DNA of 64,000 bases from Frateuria_A sp051900415 (GTDB lineage Bacteria > Pseudomonadota > Gammaproteobacteria > Xanthomonadales > Rhodanobacteraceae). The stretch covers positions 434,001 through 498,000 of the forward strand of contig NZ_JBHZGL010000001.1 in the NCBI RefSeq assembly GCF_051900415.1, written 5' to 3'. Positions 15,588-24,768 of this stretch are shown piece by piece (within the stretch, counting starts at the first letter, position 1; every line of letters begins with the position of its first letter). The notes beneath the pieces are model-generated. The model did not search any database. It was not told the origin of the DNA and saw only the letters and a list, made by a program, of their open reading frames with translations. Both the position numbers and the translations under genes were made by a program.

Positions 15588-16780
15588 GACGGATGTCCCG
15601 GGAGAAGTTGCCGTGCCAGCAGCACCAGCGGATGCAGGGTCGGCACAGCCATGGCCTGCTCGGCCAGGCCCGCGGCCAGGTGCAACCGGCAACCGATATT
15701 GGACGACAGCAGCGCCTGCGGCGCCAGCGCGCCGATGTCCTCGAGCATGGGAGCGCGCAAGGCCGCTGCGCGGTCGGGGAACTCGAGCATGTGGCTGCCG
15801 GCGGCACCGCAGCAACGCGCCGGCAGCGGCGTTACCTCCAGCTCCGGCACGCGCGCGAGGAGCTTCTGCAAGGCCTCGGCGCTGCGCGCCACATTCTGTT
15901 GCGTGCACGGCAGATGCAGCGCCACGCGTTGCGGGCACGGGCGGAAGTGCAGCTGATCGGCCCGTGCCGCGAGCAAAGCGTAGGGATCTTCTGCTGCCAC
16001 GCCGGGCAGGGCGCTGCGCAGTTGTCCGAGGCAACCGGGTGTGACCGTCACCAGAATCGAAGCGCCACTGGTTTGCCAGCTTTCCCGTACGCGCCGCGCC
16101 GCGCGCGCGGCCGCCTGCGTGTCGCCGCCGTGGGCGTCGAGCGCGCCGCAGCAGAAAGCTGGCAGGCATGTCACCGGATGACCGACAGCCTCGAGCAGGT
16201 TGACCGCCGCCTGTTGCGCCGGCGCGTCGTCCACACTGCCGACGCATCCGGGGAAAAGCGCCACCCTGGGCCGCGCCGATGTGCGGTGTGCTCGTGCGGT
16301 CACCGGCTGCGGCTGCGTGGAGGGCGGCAGGGCAGCGAGGGCCAGGGCCGCACGCCAGCGGGAGCGTTTTGGCAGTCCGCGGGCAAGGCGCGCACACCAG
16401 CGCCGCAGGCCGGGCAACTTCGCCCATCGCAGCAAGGCGGGCCGCTTCACCAGCGCGAGCAGTACGCGTGGTCGCCCCGGTGCGGGCCCGAGCAGGGCGC
16501 GCGTTTCCACCAGCAGCTCGCCGAAGCGCACCTGGGCGGGACATACCCGTTCGCAGTTCAGGCAGCCGAGGCAGTGGTCGAGTGGCTCGCGCAGTTCGTC
16601 CGACACTGGCGCCAGTCCTTTGGCCAGAGCCGCGGCGATGGCGATGCGCCCGCGCGGCGACTCGGCTTCGTTACCATCCAAGGCGTAGGTCGGGCACGCC
16701 GGCAGGCACAGGCCGCACTGCACGCACTGGTCGGCCAGCGCGGCGATGCGCTCGGACTTGTTCTCGGGCATGGTAGGCAT
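15584..16780 (-). CDS. Glycolate oxidase iron-sulfur subunit-like (GlcF family) protein
   Basis: 398 residues. Two [4Fe-4S] motifs sit at the N-terminus (CVQCGLCLPACP, residues about 19-30, and CLGCLNCERVCP about 70-81), followed by two CCG domains (FCCGALD, RCCGAAG) of the heterodisulfide-reductase type. This matches GlcF, the subunit passing electrons from glycolate or lactate dehydrogenase flavoproteins to the quinone pool. No GlcD or GlcE flavoprotein is encoded next to it, so its partner is unknown. The four-base overlap with coq7 suggests a link to ubiquinone. Starts at 16780 or 16771 are equally possible. Confidence 0.82.
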   Translation of the reverse strand: MPTMPENKSERIAALADQCVQCGLCLPACPTYALDGNEAESPRGRIAIAAALAKGLAPVSDELREPLDHCLGCLNCERVCPAQVRFGELLVETRALLGPAPGRPRVLLALVKRPALLRWAKLPGLRRWCARLARGLPKRSRWRAALALAALPPSTQPQPVTARAHRTSARPRVALFPGCVGSVDDAPAQQAAVNLLEAVGHPVTCLPAFCCGALDAHGGDTQAAARAARRVRESWQTSGASILVTVTPGCLGQLRSALPGVAAEDPYALLAARADQLHFRPCPQRVALHLPCTQQNVARSAEALQKLLARVPELEVTPLPARCCGAAGSHMLEFPDRAAALRAPMLEDIGALAPQALLSSNIGCRLHLAAGLAEQAMAVPTLHPLVLLARQLLPGHPS

Positions 16781-16818
16781 GCTATCATTGGCAGCTCACA
16801 GTCGGCCGACCGGCAGGC

Positions 16819-16848
16819 TTGCGCGATGGATGACGGCTCCGCTATCAT
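16819..16848 (+). promoter_or_regulatory. Putative sigma-70 promoter of rplM-rpsI
   Basis: TTGCGC at 16819-16824 and TATCAT at 16843-16848, 18 bases apart. It leaves a leader of about 57 bases before rplM. Confidence 0.5.
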
Positions 16849-16911
16849 CTCGCGCCTTTGTTCCACCGATTCCGCTAACCGCCCCCGTGGCGGCAGACAG
16901 GTATTCTTGAA

Positions 16912-17340
16912 ATGAAAACGTTCAGCGCCAAGCCGGAAAGCGTCAAGCGCGACTGGTACGTGGTCGATGCGACGGGCAAGACGCTCGGCCGTCTGTCCAC
17001 CGAGATCGCCCGCCGCCTGCGCGGCAAGCACAAGCCGGAGTTCACCCCGCACGTCGACACCGGCGACTACATCGTCGTGGTCAACGCCGACAAGGTCGCG
17101 GTCACCGGCGCCAAGCTGGACGACAAGATGTACCACCGCTTCACCGGCTACGTCGGCAACCTCAAGACCATGAGTCTGAAAGACCTGCTGGCCACGCATC
17201 CGGAGCGGGTGATCGAGATCGCCGTCAAGGGCATGCTGCCGAAGAATCCGCTGGGCCGCGCGATGTATCGCAAGCTCAAGGTGTACGGCGGCGCCGACCA
17301 TCCGCATACCGCCCAGCAGCCGCAGGCGCTGGAGATCTAA
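16912..17340 (+). CDS. rplM: 50S ribosomal protein L13
   Basis: 142 residues, the expected L13 length. It begins MKTFSAKPESVKRDWYVVDA and has the conserved TLGRLSTEIARRLRGKHK and GMLPKNPLGR. L13 is an early assembly protein of the large subunit. It forms the usual operon with rpsI, eight bases downstream. In some bacteria the rplM leader mediates autoregulation; the leader here is short and I see no certain structure. Confidence 0.98.
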   Translation: MKTFSAKPESVKRDWYVVDATGKTLGRLSTEIARRLRGKHKPEFTPHVDTGDYIVVVNADKVAVTGAKLDDKMYHRFTGYVGNLKTMSLKDLLATHPERVIEIAVKGMLPKNPLGRAMYRKLKVYGGADHPHTAQQPQALEI

Positions 17341-17348
17341 GGAAACCC

Positions 17349-17741
17349 ATGGCTATCCAGCAGAATTACGGCACCGGCCGCCGCAAGACCTCCGCCGCCC
17401 GCGTGTTCCTGCGCAAGGGCAACGGCGCCATCGAAGTCAACGGCAAGCCGCTCGACCAGTTCTTCGGTCGCGAGACCTCGCGCATGATCGTGCGCCAGCC
17501 GCTCGAGCTGACCCAGAGCGCCGACAAGTTCGACATCAAGGTCACCGTCGCCGGCGGCGGCATCACCGGCCAGGCCGGTGCGATCCGCCTGGGCATCGCC
17601 CGCGCGCTGATCGAATATGACGAAACCCTGAAGTCGCCGCTGCGCAAGGCCGGCTTCGTGACCCGCGACGCCCGCGAGGTCGAGCGCAAGAAGGTCGGTC
17701 TGCACAAGGCTCGCCGCGCCACCCAGTTCTCGAAGCGCTAA
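17349..17741 (+). CDS. rpsI: 30S ribosomal protein S9
   Basis: 130 residues with the standard start (NYGTGRRKTSAARVFLRKG) and C-terminal tail ending QFSKR that reaches the P-site tRNA. GGAAACCC precedes the ATG. Cotranscribed with rplM. Confidence 0.98.
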   Translation: MAIQQNYGTGRRKTSAARVFLRKGNGAIEVNGKPLDQFFGRETSRMIVRQPLELTQSADKFDIKVTVAGGGITGQAGAIRLGIARALIEYDETLKSPLRKAGFVTRDAREVERKKVGLHKARRATQFSKR

Positions 17742-17753
17742 CATCCGCTTCGA

Positions 17754-17786
17754 GGAACGATGCATCCGGTCAGAGCGCATCGTTCC
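17754..17786 (+). other. Hairpin between rpsI and tRNA-Gln
   Basis: GGAACGATGC and GCATCGTTCC form a perfect 10-base stem with a 13-base loop. There is no T tract, so it is more likely a processing or stabilising structure than a full terminator. Confidence 0.45.
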
Positions 17787-17795
17787 CAAGGGTTT

Positions 17796-17869
17796 TGGGA
17801 GATCGTCTAACGGTAGGACAACGGACTCTGACTCCGTTTATCTAGGTTCGAATCCTAGTCTCCCAGCCA
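17796..17869 (+). tRNA. tRNA-Gln (anticodon CTG)
   Basis: A complete cloverleaf of 74 bases including an encoded CCA. The acceptor stem is TGGGAGA / TCTCCCA with discriminator G. The anticodon stem ACGGA / TCCGT holds loop CTCTGAC, anticodon CTG, reading CAG. The T arm has GGTTCGAATCC. A terminator follows eight bases later. Confidence 0.95.
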
Positions 17870-17876
17870 AACGAAA

Positions 17877-17906
17877 GAGGCCCGCCATTGGCGGGCCTCT
17901 TTTTTG
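17877..17906 (+). terminator. Rho-independent terminator after tRNA-Gln
   Basis: GAGGCCCGCC-ATT-GGCGGGCCTC followed by six T. Confidence 0.93.
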
Positions 17907-18185
17907 CATGTGTGTTTGGGCGACGGAAAACCGGCGTATCTGCTTTTCTACGACGGGTGATCCGGATGCCGATCCTGCGACGCAGGGCACAGTGGGGCAG
18001 GGGCGCCAAACGTTGCACTGGCCCTGCTTGCGCTACGATGGGCGTCGCCGATCCGGGTGCGGTAGGTTGTTGGTTTCACTCGTTTTTCACGCGATGAATT
18101 GTTGTATGGGCGGAATAACATGCCGACGTGGACCGGTCGCGGAATTGGGGCGATTCAGGCCATCCATGCCAAGGGGGTAAGGACA
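17907..18185. other. Non-coding stretch before the MASE1 gene
   Basis: About 280 bases. The MASE1 frame is open back to 18099 but the family-like start is at 18186. TACGAT near 18035-18040 could be a -10 box. I see no convincing gene here. Confidence 0.4.
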
Positions 18186-19763
18186 ATGCTGACAAGGATC
18201 TGGGACAACATCTGGTTTCGGCAGCTGGCAGTCGCGCTCGGCTATGCAGTCAGCTACACGCTGCTGCGCGAAATTTCGTTCTCCCATTGGGTGTTGTTCG
18301 CAGGCCTGCGCCTGTGCGCGCTCATGTTGATGCCTTACCGCTACTGGCCTGCCCTGCTGGTCGGCGAGTTGCTGCCGTTGGGCTACATCAGCTTCAGTTG
18401 CATGGAGCAGTACGGCTGGATGTGGTCGGCCGTGATGCTCGTGCCGCCTATCGGTCTGGCCATGCCGATCGTTCGCTTCTGCAGGGAGCAGCGCCGCCTG
18501 TTCCCGTCACGTTCGATCACCAGCATGAACGTGTTCCTGCTTTGTGCGCTGCTGGTTTCGTTCGTCTGGACCCTCGCCGATACCACGGCACTGGTTCTGG
18601 CCACGGCCCAATCGCCGTATGACTATCGCGCGGCCGCAGGCCGGTATTTTCTCGGCTCGTACACCGGCATTCTGACCATCGTGCCGCTGGTGTTGGCGGT
18701 ACGGGAGAAGTTGCTGGTCACGGCGTTGAGGCAGCTCCTGGCATCGATGTCCGAGAACCGCCTGGTACTCGAAACCGTCTCTCTGCTTTTGCCGGCCCTC
18801 GCGCTGTTGGTCTGGCTCGCTTCGGGTGTCGCCGGCGATGCAAGCCAGGCCGCCCGCATGGCCATGTTCCTGCCGGTCGCGTGGCTGGCGCTGCGCCACG
18901 GCTGGCACGGGGCTGCGATCGGCGGTACCGCCGCGAGCATCGCCGTGATTCTGACCATGCCCGTGATGCATGACCACGAGACCGTGCAGGCCCAGGCCTT
19001 CATCGCCTTCACCTCGACCACCATGCTGATGCTCGGTGCGCGGATCGCGGTGCTGCACCAGCGTGAAAAGCAGGAGCGCACGGATTCGCGTCTGGCCTTG
19101 GCAATGGCGCAGCGGAACGTCTACCTGGGTGAACTGCAACTGCGCCAGACCTCGTATGCGCTGGAGCAGATGAGCGGGGCGATCCAGGCCTCGTACACGC
19201 AGCTGCTCGGCAGGTTGCGCTGCCTGCTGCCCGGAACCGACGAGCGCACCTACTATCGCCAGGCGGCGGTGGCGCAGCACCAGATCTACCGTCTTGCTGA
19301 TTCGCTGTACCCGCTGTCCTGGCGCGACCGCGGCCTGCCCGCGGCGTTGCGCGAAGGCTCGATACCGCGTGCTCTCGACGAAGGCGGCATCGTTTACTGG
19401 TGCGATATCCAGGGTGAGATCGACCAGCTTTCCACCAGTGTCCACATGGCGCTTTACCGCCTGGCTTCGGAAGCCATTGCGCTTGCCTGTGCCAAGCGCA
19501 ACGTCAGCAAGGTTCGGGTGCGCCTGCGCGGCGGCCATTCCGGCGGACGGCGTTGGGCGGTGCTGTGTGTCGACAGTGACGTGGATTACGAGCGGCTGGC
19601 ACGCGTGCGCTGGGACGACATCCAGTCGGCGCTTGGCGGGAGCGGCATGGGGCTGGGGGCGCTCAAGGACCGTGCCGGCATCTTCGAAGGCAAGGTGCAC
19701 GCGCGCGCCCACGGTACCGGCAGCCGGATCAGCCTGATCCTGTTCGATCCGGAACTCGTCTGA
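18186..19763 (+). CDS. MASE1-type membrane protein with degenerate histidine-kinase core
   Basis: 525 residues. Residues about 1-300 carry eight or so transmembrane helices in the MASE1 pattern (LRLCALMLMPYRYWPALLVGE early on). A short helical region (about 300-360) is followed by a C-terminal domain ending GMGLGALKDRAGIFEGKV ... GTGSRISLIL, the shape of a NarX/UhpB-type HATPase G2 region. The usual phospho-accepting ELHD-type histidine is missing, the N box reads LASEAIALACAKRN with no N/H pair, and no DDG-type G1 box is visible. It is thus probably not an active kinase but a signalling or scaffold protein. ATG 18186 has AAGGGGG eight bases upstream. No response regulator is adjacent. Confidence 0.68.
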   Translation: MLTRIWDNIWFRQLAVALGYAVSYTLLREISFSHWVLFAGLRLCALMLMPYRYWPALLVGELLPLGYISFSCMEQYGWMWSAVMLVPPIGLAMPIVRFCREQRRLFPSRSITSMNVFLLCALLVSFVWTLADTTALVLATAQSPYDYRAAAGRYFLGSYTGILTIVPLVLAVREKLLVTALRQLLASMSENRLVLETVSLLLPALALLVWLASGVAGDASQAARMAMFLPVAWLALRHGWHGAAIGGTAASIAVILTMPVMHDHETVQAQAFIAFTSTTMLMLGARIAVLHQREKQERTDSRLALAMAQRNVYLGELQLRQTSYALEQMSGAIQASYTQLLGRLRCLLPGTDERTYYRQAAVAQHQIYRLADSLYPLSWRDRGLPAALREGSIPRALDEGGIVYWCDIQGEIDQLSTSVHMALYRLASEAIALACAKRNVSKVRVRLRGGHSGGRRWAVLCVDSDVDYERLARVRWDDIQSALGGSGMGLGALKDRAGIFEGKVHARAHGTGSRISLILFDPELV

Positions 19764-19986
19764 CCCGCAGGCATCTTTCCGGGAATTCTGGGTAGAGGAC
19801 ACCCCTTGCCGATTCGGGAAAGGGTGACGGGCTCGAACGAGCGCATGGTCACGAGCCGCCCCGTCGCAGGAGCGCGCCGATGGGTCCCAGGACGCCTATC
19901 GCCGTACGCGGATGTGCCAAGCCGTGAAGACGCTGGAGGTCCGGAGCGGTCACTCAGCCTGCCGTCACCCGCCCCGACCGAGAAAC
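19764..19986. other. Intergenic region with no gene seen
   Basis: About 220 bases between the MASE1 gene and a bidirectional terminator. A 103-codon frame from 19806 crosses the terminator and has no recognisable features, so I do not call it. Confidence 0.4.
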
Positions 19987-20016
19987 AAAAAAAACCGCCT
20001 CAAAGGCGGTTTTTTC
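19987..20016. terminator. Bidirectional rho-independent terminator
   Basis: AAACCGCC-TCAAA-GGCGGTTT with an A tract before and a T tract after; it can end both the MASE1 transcript (+) and the secreted-protein transcript (-). Confidence 0.92.
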
Positions 20017-20037
20017 GTCTCGCATACACACTGACGC

Positions 20038-20520
20038 CTACGGCGAATGGCTGCTGCATTCTTCCGGATCGTCGCACGGGGCAGCCGTCGAAGTGGTGCT
20101 GGCAGGAGTCGCTGTAAATGCAACGGTGCCATCGCTCATGGGCACGGCCTGCAGCTTCACGGCGCTGCTCTGGAACACCGTTTCGGTGTACGAGGTCAAC
20201 GCTACCGCGGTGCTGCTGGTCAGGGTGTTCTGCTGCGGCGTGGAGAGTCGCTGCGCATCGCGCCCCATGGGCAGAACCAGGAATTGCCCGTTGATGTTGG
20301 CGAAAGCCACGCGCACGTTGCCGAAGAGGTCGTTCACCTGAACGTACTGCACGCCATTGTTGGCGAACGTGTACACATGCCAATGCGTGCTTGCGCTCAC
20401 GTCCTGTGCATTCGGCCAGGCTTGACCCAGGCCCGTGCTCGTCGCCGCCACGGCAGATGCCGAAAAGCCCATGACGACCAGGCCGGCGAGAAGTGCGCGG
20501 CGCGGCAGGATTTTGATCAT
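20038..20520 (-). CDS. Exported protein of unknown function
   Basis: 160 residues. A signal peptide is clear (MIKILPRRALLAGLVVMGFSASAVA). The mature part contains two possible beta-rich segments (HWHVYTFANNGVQYVQVNDL and GQFLVLPMGRDAQRLST) and a Thr/Ser/Ala-rich tail with two cysteines (PCDDPEECSS). I do not recognise a family. ATG 20520 is preferred because AAGGGG lies eight bases upstream; ATG 20526 is in frame. It is transcribed alone and ends at a strong terminator. Location in the periplasm or outside the cell is inferred from the signal peptide. Confidence 0.65.
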   Translation of the reverse strand: MIKILPRRALLAGLVVMGFSASAVAATSTGLGQAWPNAQDVSASTHWHVYTFANNGVQYVQVNDLFGNVRVAFANINGQFLVLPMGRDAQRLSTPQQNTLTSSTAVALTSYTETVFQSSAVKLQAVPMSDGTVAFTATPASTTSTAAPCDDPEECSSHSP

Positions 20521-20842
20521 AGCCATGTCCCCTTTTGTTGGACTGCTCACTGATTGAGCAATCGCACTCTACCTTCCAATAGTGATTTTTTCGCGAAGAC
20601 GCGCTCCGAAACTGAGCGTCACGTTAAGTTTCCCGAAGCCCGCGTTGGCTTGTGGTCGCCGCCGCTGCCGAATGCTTCTGGGCGTGGCGCCCCCATCGAA
20701 CATGCGACGTGGCGCCAGGGCGATCCGGGTCGCCGGAACCGCGACATCAGGTCAACGCGGGGGCGCGGACGAGCGCCAAGGAGCCGCTCTTCGGTTCCTT
20801 GCTCCGGAGGCGTAAAATCCCCGTTTTACCCGCGGTATCTCC
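20521..20842. other. Divergent promoter region between secreted-protein gene and ClC gene
   Basis: About 320 bases with no convincing gene. Close to the ClC start a GTAAAA-N6-TTTTAC inverted repeat (20812-20829) includes a TAAAAT sequence that could be a -10 box, with TTCGGT 17 bases upstream. Confidence 0.4.
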
Positions 20843-22729
20843 ATGACTTCCCCCTCCGAGAAGCCGGCGCCCCCGCCGGGCGTGCGCCTGGAAGGCAGCA
20901 CGGACGCCTTGCCCCTCTCTCCCGCGCTGGGGGTCAGCCTCGATGCCACGCGTATGCCCCGTCGCTCCACCCTGGTGGACCGGCGGGTGCTGCGGATCAC
21001 TGCAGTCTCGGTGGTGCTCGGTCTGGCGGCAGCCCTCATCGCGCAGGTGCTGACCTCGCTGATCGGGCTGGTGACCAACCTGGCGTTCTATGGCCGCGTG
21101 TCGACTGAATTCTCTTCCCCGGCCGGCCACCACCTGGGCGCGTGGGTGATCGTGGTGCCAGTGATCGGCGGCCTGATCGTCGGCGCAATGGCGCGTTGGG
21201 GTTCGCGCGCCATCCGCGGCCATGGCATCCCCGAGGCCATGGAGCAGGTGCTCCTGAACGAGTCGAAGATCCCGCCGCGGATCACGTTCCTCAAACCGGT
21301 GTCCTCGGCGATCGCGATCGGCACCGGTGGTCCGTTCGGCGCCGAAGGCCCAATCATCGCCACCGGCGGTGCGCTTGGCTCGTTCATAGGACAGCTCCTG
21401 CGGGTCACCGGCGGCGAGCGCAAGGTGCTGCTGGCGGCTGGCGCTGCCGCGGGCATGGCTGCGGTGTTCGCCTCGCCGGTGGCGGCCGTGGTGCTGGCGG
21501 TGGAGCTGCTGCTGTTCGAGCTGCGCCCGCGCTCGCTCATTCCGGTCGCACTCGCCACAGTGGCGGCCACCTCGGTGCGTTACGCGTTCCAGGGAACGGC
21601 GCCGGTCTTCGCCATGCCGGCGCTGGCCGAGCCGGGGGCTGTCGCGTTGGCCTGCTACGTGGGCGTCGGTGCCGTGCTGGGGCTGATCAGCGTCGGCGTG
21701 ACGCGGATCGTCTACGGCATCGAGGACGCTTTCGAGAAGTTGCCGATCCACTGGATGTGGTGGCCGGCGCTGGGCGGCATCGCGGTGGGCGTGGTCGGTT
21801 ATTTCGCGCCGCTGACCCTGGGCGTGGGCTACACCAACATCGAGGGCATCGTCAGCGGCGAGTTCACCCTGCACACGTTGTTCTTCCTCTGCGTGATGAA
21901 GTTCATTTCCTGGTCGATCTCGCTGGGCAGCGGCACGTCCGGCGGTACGCTGGCGCCGCTGTTCACCATCGGTGGCGCGCTCGGCGCGCTGATCGGCCTG
22001 GGCCTGGCGGCGTTGCTGCCCCAGTTCGGCATCGACCCGCGCATCGCGGCACTGGTGGGCATGGCGGCGATCTTCGCCGGCGCCTCGCGTGCGCTGCTGA
22101 CCGCGGTGGTGTTCGCGTTCGAGACCACCGGCCAGCCGGCCGGCCTGTTGCCGCTGCTGGGCGGCTGCACCGCCGCGTACCTGATCTCGGCGCTGATGAT
22201 GCGCAACACCATCATGACCGAGAAGATCGCCCGGCGCGGTGTGCGGGTGCCTTCCGAATACGCGGCCGACTATCTTGATCAGGTGGCGACCGGCGATGCC
22301 TGCACGCGCGCCGTGGTGACCTTGCGCACCACCCAGATCCTGGGCGAGGTGCGTACTTGGTTGAACGAGGGCTCGCCCGAATCGCAGCACCAGGGTTACC
22401 CGGTGGTCGACGAGAACAACCAGGTGCTGGGCGTGCTGACCCGACGCAGCCTGCTCGATCCGCAGTGGTCGTACTCGCTGGCGCTGGGCGACCTGGTTAC
22501 CCGGCCGCCGATCATGGTCAAGGAAGATCATTCGCTGCGCGAAGCGGCCGACCACATGGTTGCCGAGCAGGTCGGGCGACTGGTCGTGGTGAGCAAGGAC
22601 GCCCCGCATCGCATGGTAGGTATCATCACCCGTGGCGATCTGCTGAGCGCGCACAAGCGCCGGTTGCAGGAGGCGCGGCAGGCCAGCCGGCACCTGCGCT
22701 TCGGCCGAAACGGCGTGCGCACGGTCTGA
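20843..22729 (+). CDS. ClC-family chloride channel/transporter with C-terminal CBS domains
   Basis: 628 residues. The ClC membrane core spans about 45-445. The gating glutamate is kept (Glu168 in GPFGAEGP), as is GTSGGTLAPL, the third anion-pore motif. The first motif is GHGIP (126-130), with His where well-studied exchangers have Ser (GSGIP). A cytosolic part (about 455-615) holds two CBS domains (YPVVDENNQVLGVLTRRSLL and GRLVVVSKDAPHRMVGIITR), which often bind adenine nucleotides. Presence of the gating Glu suggests proton-coupled exchange, but channel activity cannot be excluded. Confidence 0.9.
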   Translation: MTSPSEKPAPPPGVRLEGSTDALPLSPALGVSLDATRMPRRSTLVDRRVLRITAVSVVLGLAAALIAQVLTSLIGLVTNLAFYGRVSTEFSSPAGHHLGAWVIVVPVIGGLIVGAMARWGSRAIRGHGIPEAMEQVLLNESKIPPRITFLKPVSSAIAIGTGGPFGAEGPIIATGGALGSFIGQLLRVTGGERKVLLAAGAAAGMAAVFASPVAAVVLAVELLLFELRPRSLIPVALATVAATSVRYAFQGTAPVFAMPALAEPGAVALACYVGVGAVLGLISVGVTRIVYGIEDAFEKLPIHWMWWPALGGIAVGVVGYFAPLTLGVGYTNIEGIVSGEFTLHTLFFLCVMKFISWSISLGSGTSGGTLAPLFTIGGALGALIGLGLAALLPQFGIDPRIAALVGMAAIFAGASRALLTAVVFAFETTGQPAGLLPLLGGCTAAYLISALMMRNTIMTEKIARRGVRVPSEYAADYLDQVATGDACTRAVVTLRTTQILGEVRTWLNEGSPESQHQGYPVVDENNQVLGVLTRRSLLDPQWSYSLALGDLVTRPPIMVKEDHSLREAADHMVAEQVGRLVVVSKDAPHRMVGIITRGDLLSAHKRRLQEARQASRHLRFGRNGVRTV

Positions 22730-22741
22730 TACGCGGTCTTT

Positions 22742-22796
22742 GCAGGGTGGATTTCAGCCCGCCGCCACATTGCTGGGAGGCGGGCTGAAGCCGCGG
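22742..22796. repeat. REP-like inverted repeat, family A copy 3
   Basis: Diverged arms GCAGGGTGGATTTCAGCCCG and CGGGCTGAAGCC-GCGG, located between the convergent ClC and rpiA genes. Confidence 0.65.
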
Positions 22797-22797
22797 A

Positions 22798-23433
22798 TCA
22801 CATTTCCTTGTCGCCGACCAGCACGATGTCGGCGGGACGCCGCGCGAACAGGCCCACCGCGACCACGCCCGGAATCTGGTTCAGCTCGGCCTCCAGCGAC
22901 ACCGGATCGGTGATCTGCCAGCCATGCACGTCGATCACCCAGTTGCCGTTGTCGGTCACCACGCCGTCGCGCCACACCGGCTGGCCGCCACGCTTGACGA
23001 TCTCGCGACCGACCAGGCTGCGTGCCATCGGAATCACTTCGATCGGCAGCGGAAAACGTCCAAGCAGACCGACTCGCTTGCTCGAATCGATGATGCATAC
23101 GAACTGGGCGCTGGCCTCGGCGACGATCTTCTCGCGCGTGAGCGCCGCGCCACCGCCCTTGATCAGCCGCTTGTGCGGGTCGCACTCGTCGGCGCCGTCG
23201 ACATAAAGCGAGAGCGGACCGGTGCTGTTGAGGTCGAGCACCGGGATGCCATGCCGCTTGAGCTGCGCGGTCGACTGCTCGGAGCTCGACACGGCGCCAT
23301 GGATGCGGTGCTTGATGCCGGCCAGCGCGTCGATGAAGAAGGCCACGGTCGAGCCGGTGCCGACGCCCACAATGGCGCCGTCCTCGACGTAGCGGATGGC
23401 AGCCTCGCCAGCGAGACGCTTTTCGTTGCTCAT
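22798..23433 (-). CDS. rpiA: Ribose-5-phosphate isomerase A
   Basis: 211 residues, close to E. coli RpiA (219). It interconverts ribose-5-phosphate and ribulose-5-phosphate in the pentose phosphate pathway. Family motifs: VGVGTGSTVAFFID (about 22-35), YVDGADECD (about 78-86, with the catalytic Asp), KGGGAALTREK and the C-terminal VGLFARRPADIVLVG. It is last in a minus-strand run fau-EVE-rpiA, an order I associate with Xanthomonadales. AAGGAAAA precedes the ATG. Confidence 0.96.
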   Translation of the reverse strand: MSNEKRLAGEAAIRYVEDGAIVGVGTGSTVAFFIDALAGIKHRIHGAVSSSEQSTAQLKRHGIPVLDLNSTGPLSLYVDGADECDPHKRLIKGGGAALTREKIVAEASAQFVCIIDSSKRVGLLGRFPLPIEVIPMARSLVGREIVKRGGQPVWRDGVVTDNGNWVIDVHGWQITDPVSLEAELNQIPGVVAVGLFARRPADIVLVGDKEM

Positions 23434-23488
23434 GAACGTTTTCCTTGGAGTCTTGCCGGCCAGCCACCGGCTGGCGTCGGATGGGGAA

Positions 23489-23956
<468 letters not shown>

Positions 23957-24077
23957 CGGAACCTCGGGAGGCGGTGGTGTGGCAGGCATGCACGTTGTGC
24001 GCGACCGGTCTGCCAGGCATGGCCGTCGAGCGCGGCGCAGGTTTCCCCACGGGAGGCGAAGGCGGCAGGTGTCGCGC

Positions 24078-24683
24078 TCACGGAGCGTCTTCCGCGTGGC
24101 AGTCGATCAGCTCACGGTCGGTGGCGACGTAGTCCAGCGGCACGTCCCACGTCTCCGGCTTGATGACCGGCAATTCCTGGAAGTCGTACGCGACGCCCAC
24201 CAGCAGGGGCTCGGTGGGGCGCGCCTGGTCGTTCAGGAACGCAAAGCTGCGGTCATACCAGCCGCCGCCGTAGCCCAGCCGGTGACCGTGGCGGTCGAAG
24301 CCCAGCAGCGGAACGAGGACCAGGTCGAGCTGGAAAGGCGCGAACCATTCCCGCGGCGCCACCGGTTCGGGGATGCCATAGCGGTTGGGTTCGACGTCTT
24401 CGCCGGCCGACCAGGGGGCAAAGCGCAGTTCGCGGTCCTGGCCCAGCACCGGCAGCAGGAAGCGCTGGCCGCGCGCGGCCAGCGGCGGGATCACCAGGTT
24501 GAGCGGCAGCTCGCCGTCGCAAGCCCAGTAGCCGGCGACGCGTGCGTCGGTGTGGTACTCGGGGAGCTGTTCGAGGCTGTGCCTGAGGCCCTGCGCGGCG
24601 GCGATGCGTTGCGCCGGCGTGAGGGCGCGGCGGCGAGCGGCGAGATGCTGGCGCAGTTCGCGGCGTTGGGCGGTGGCGTCCAA
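24078..24683 (-). CDS. fau: 5-formyltetrahydrofolate cyclo-ligase
   Basis: 201 residues. It converts 5-formyl-THF to 5,10-methenyl-THF using ATP. The nucleotide loop and substrate motif LLGFDRHGHRLGYGGGWYDR is clear near residue 130-150, with the N-terminal RRELRQHLAARRRAL basic helix. The start codon is TTG 24683 with a strong AGGAG seven bases upstream; an ATG seven bases upstream of it is out of frame. The gene sits directly downstream of the 6S RNA, the classical ssrS-ygfA arrangement, so it is probably read in part from the ssrS transcript. Confidence 0.93.
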   Translation of the reverse strand: MDATAQRRELRQHLAARRRALTPAQRIAAAQGLRHSLEQLPEYHTDARVAGYWACDGELPLNLVIPPLAARGQRFLLPVLGQDRELRFAPWSAGEDVEPNRYGIPEPVAPREWFAPFQLDLVLVPLLGFDRHGHRLGYGGGWYDRSFAFLNDQARPTEPLLVGVAYDFQELPVIKPETWDVPLDYVATDRELIDCHAEDAP

Positions 24684-24768
24684 GGCGCATCTCCTGGAAG
24701 ACGGCGCGACCGGCGCCGCTCGCGCCCGGCCGACGTTGCATCAACGTCGACCAGGCGGGAAAAGGGGT

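Noticed and set aside
19806..20117. 103-codon frame after the MASE1 gene
   Set aside because: It runs through a strong terminator and has no features.
22742..22796. rho-independent terminator for ClC or rpiA
   Set aside because: The inverted repeat matches family A and has no T tract on either strand.
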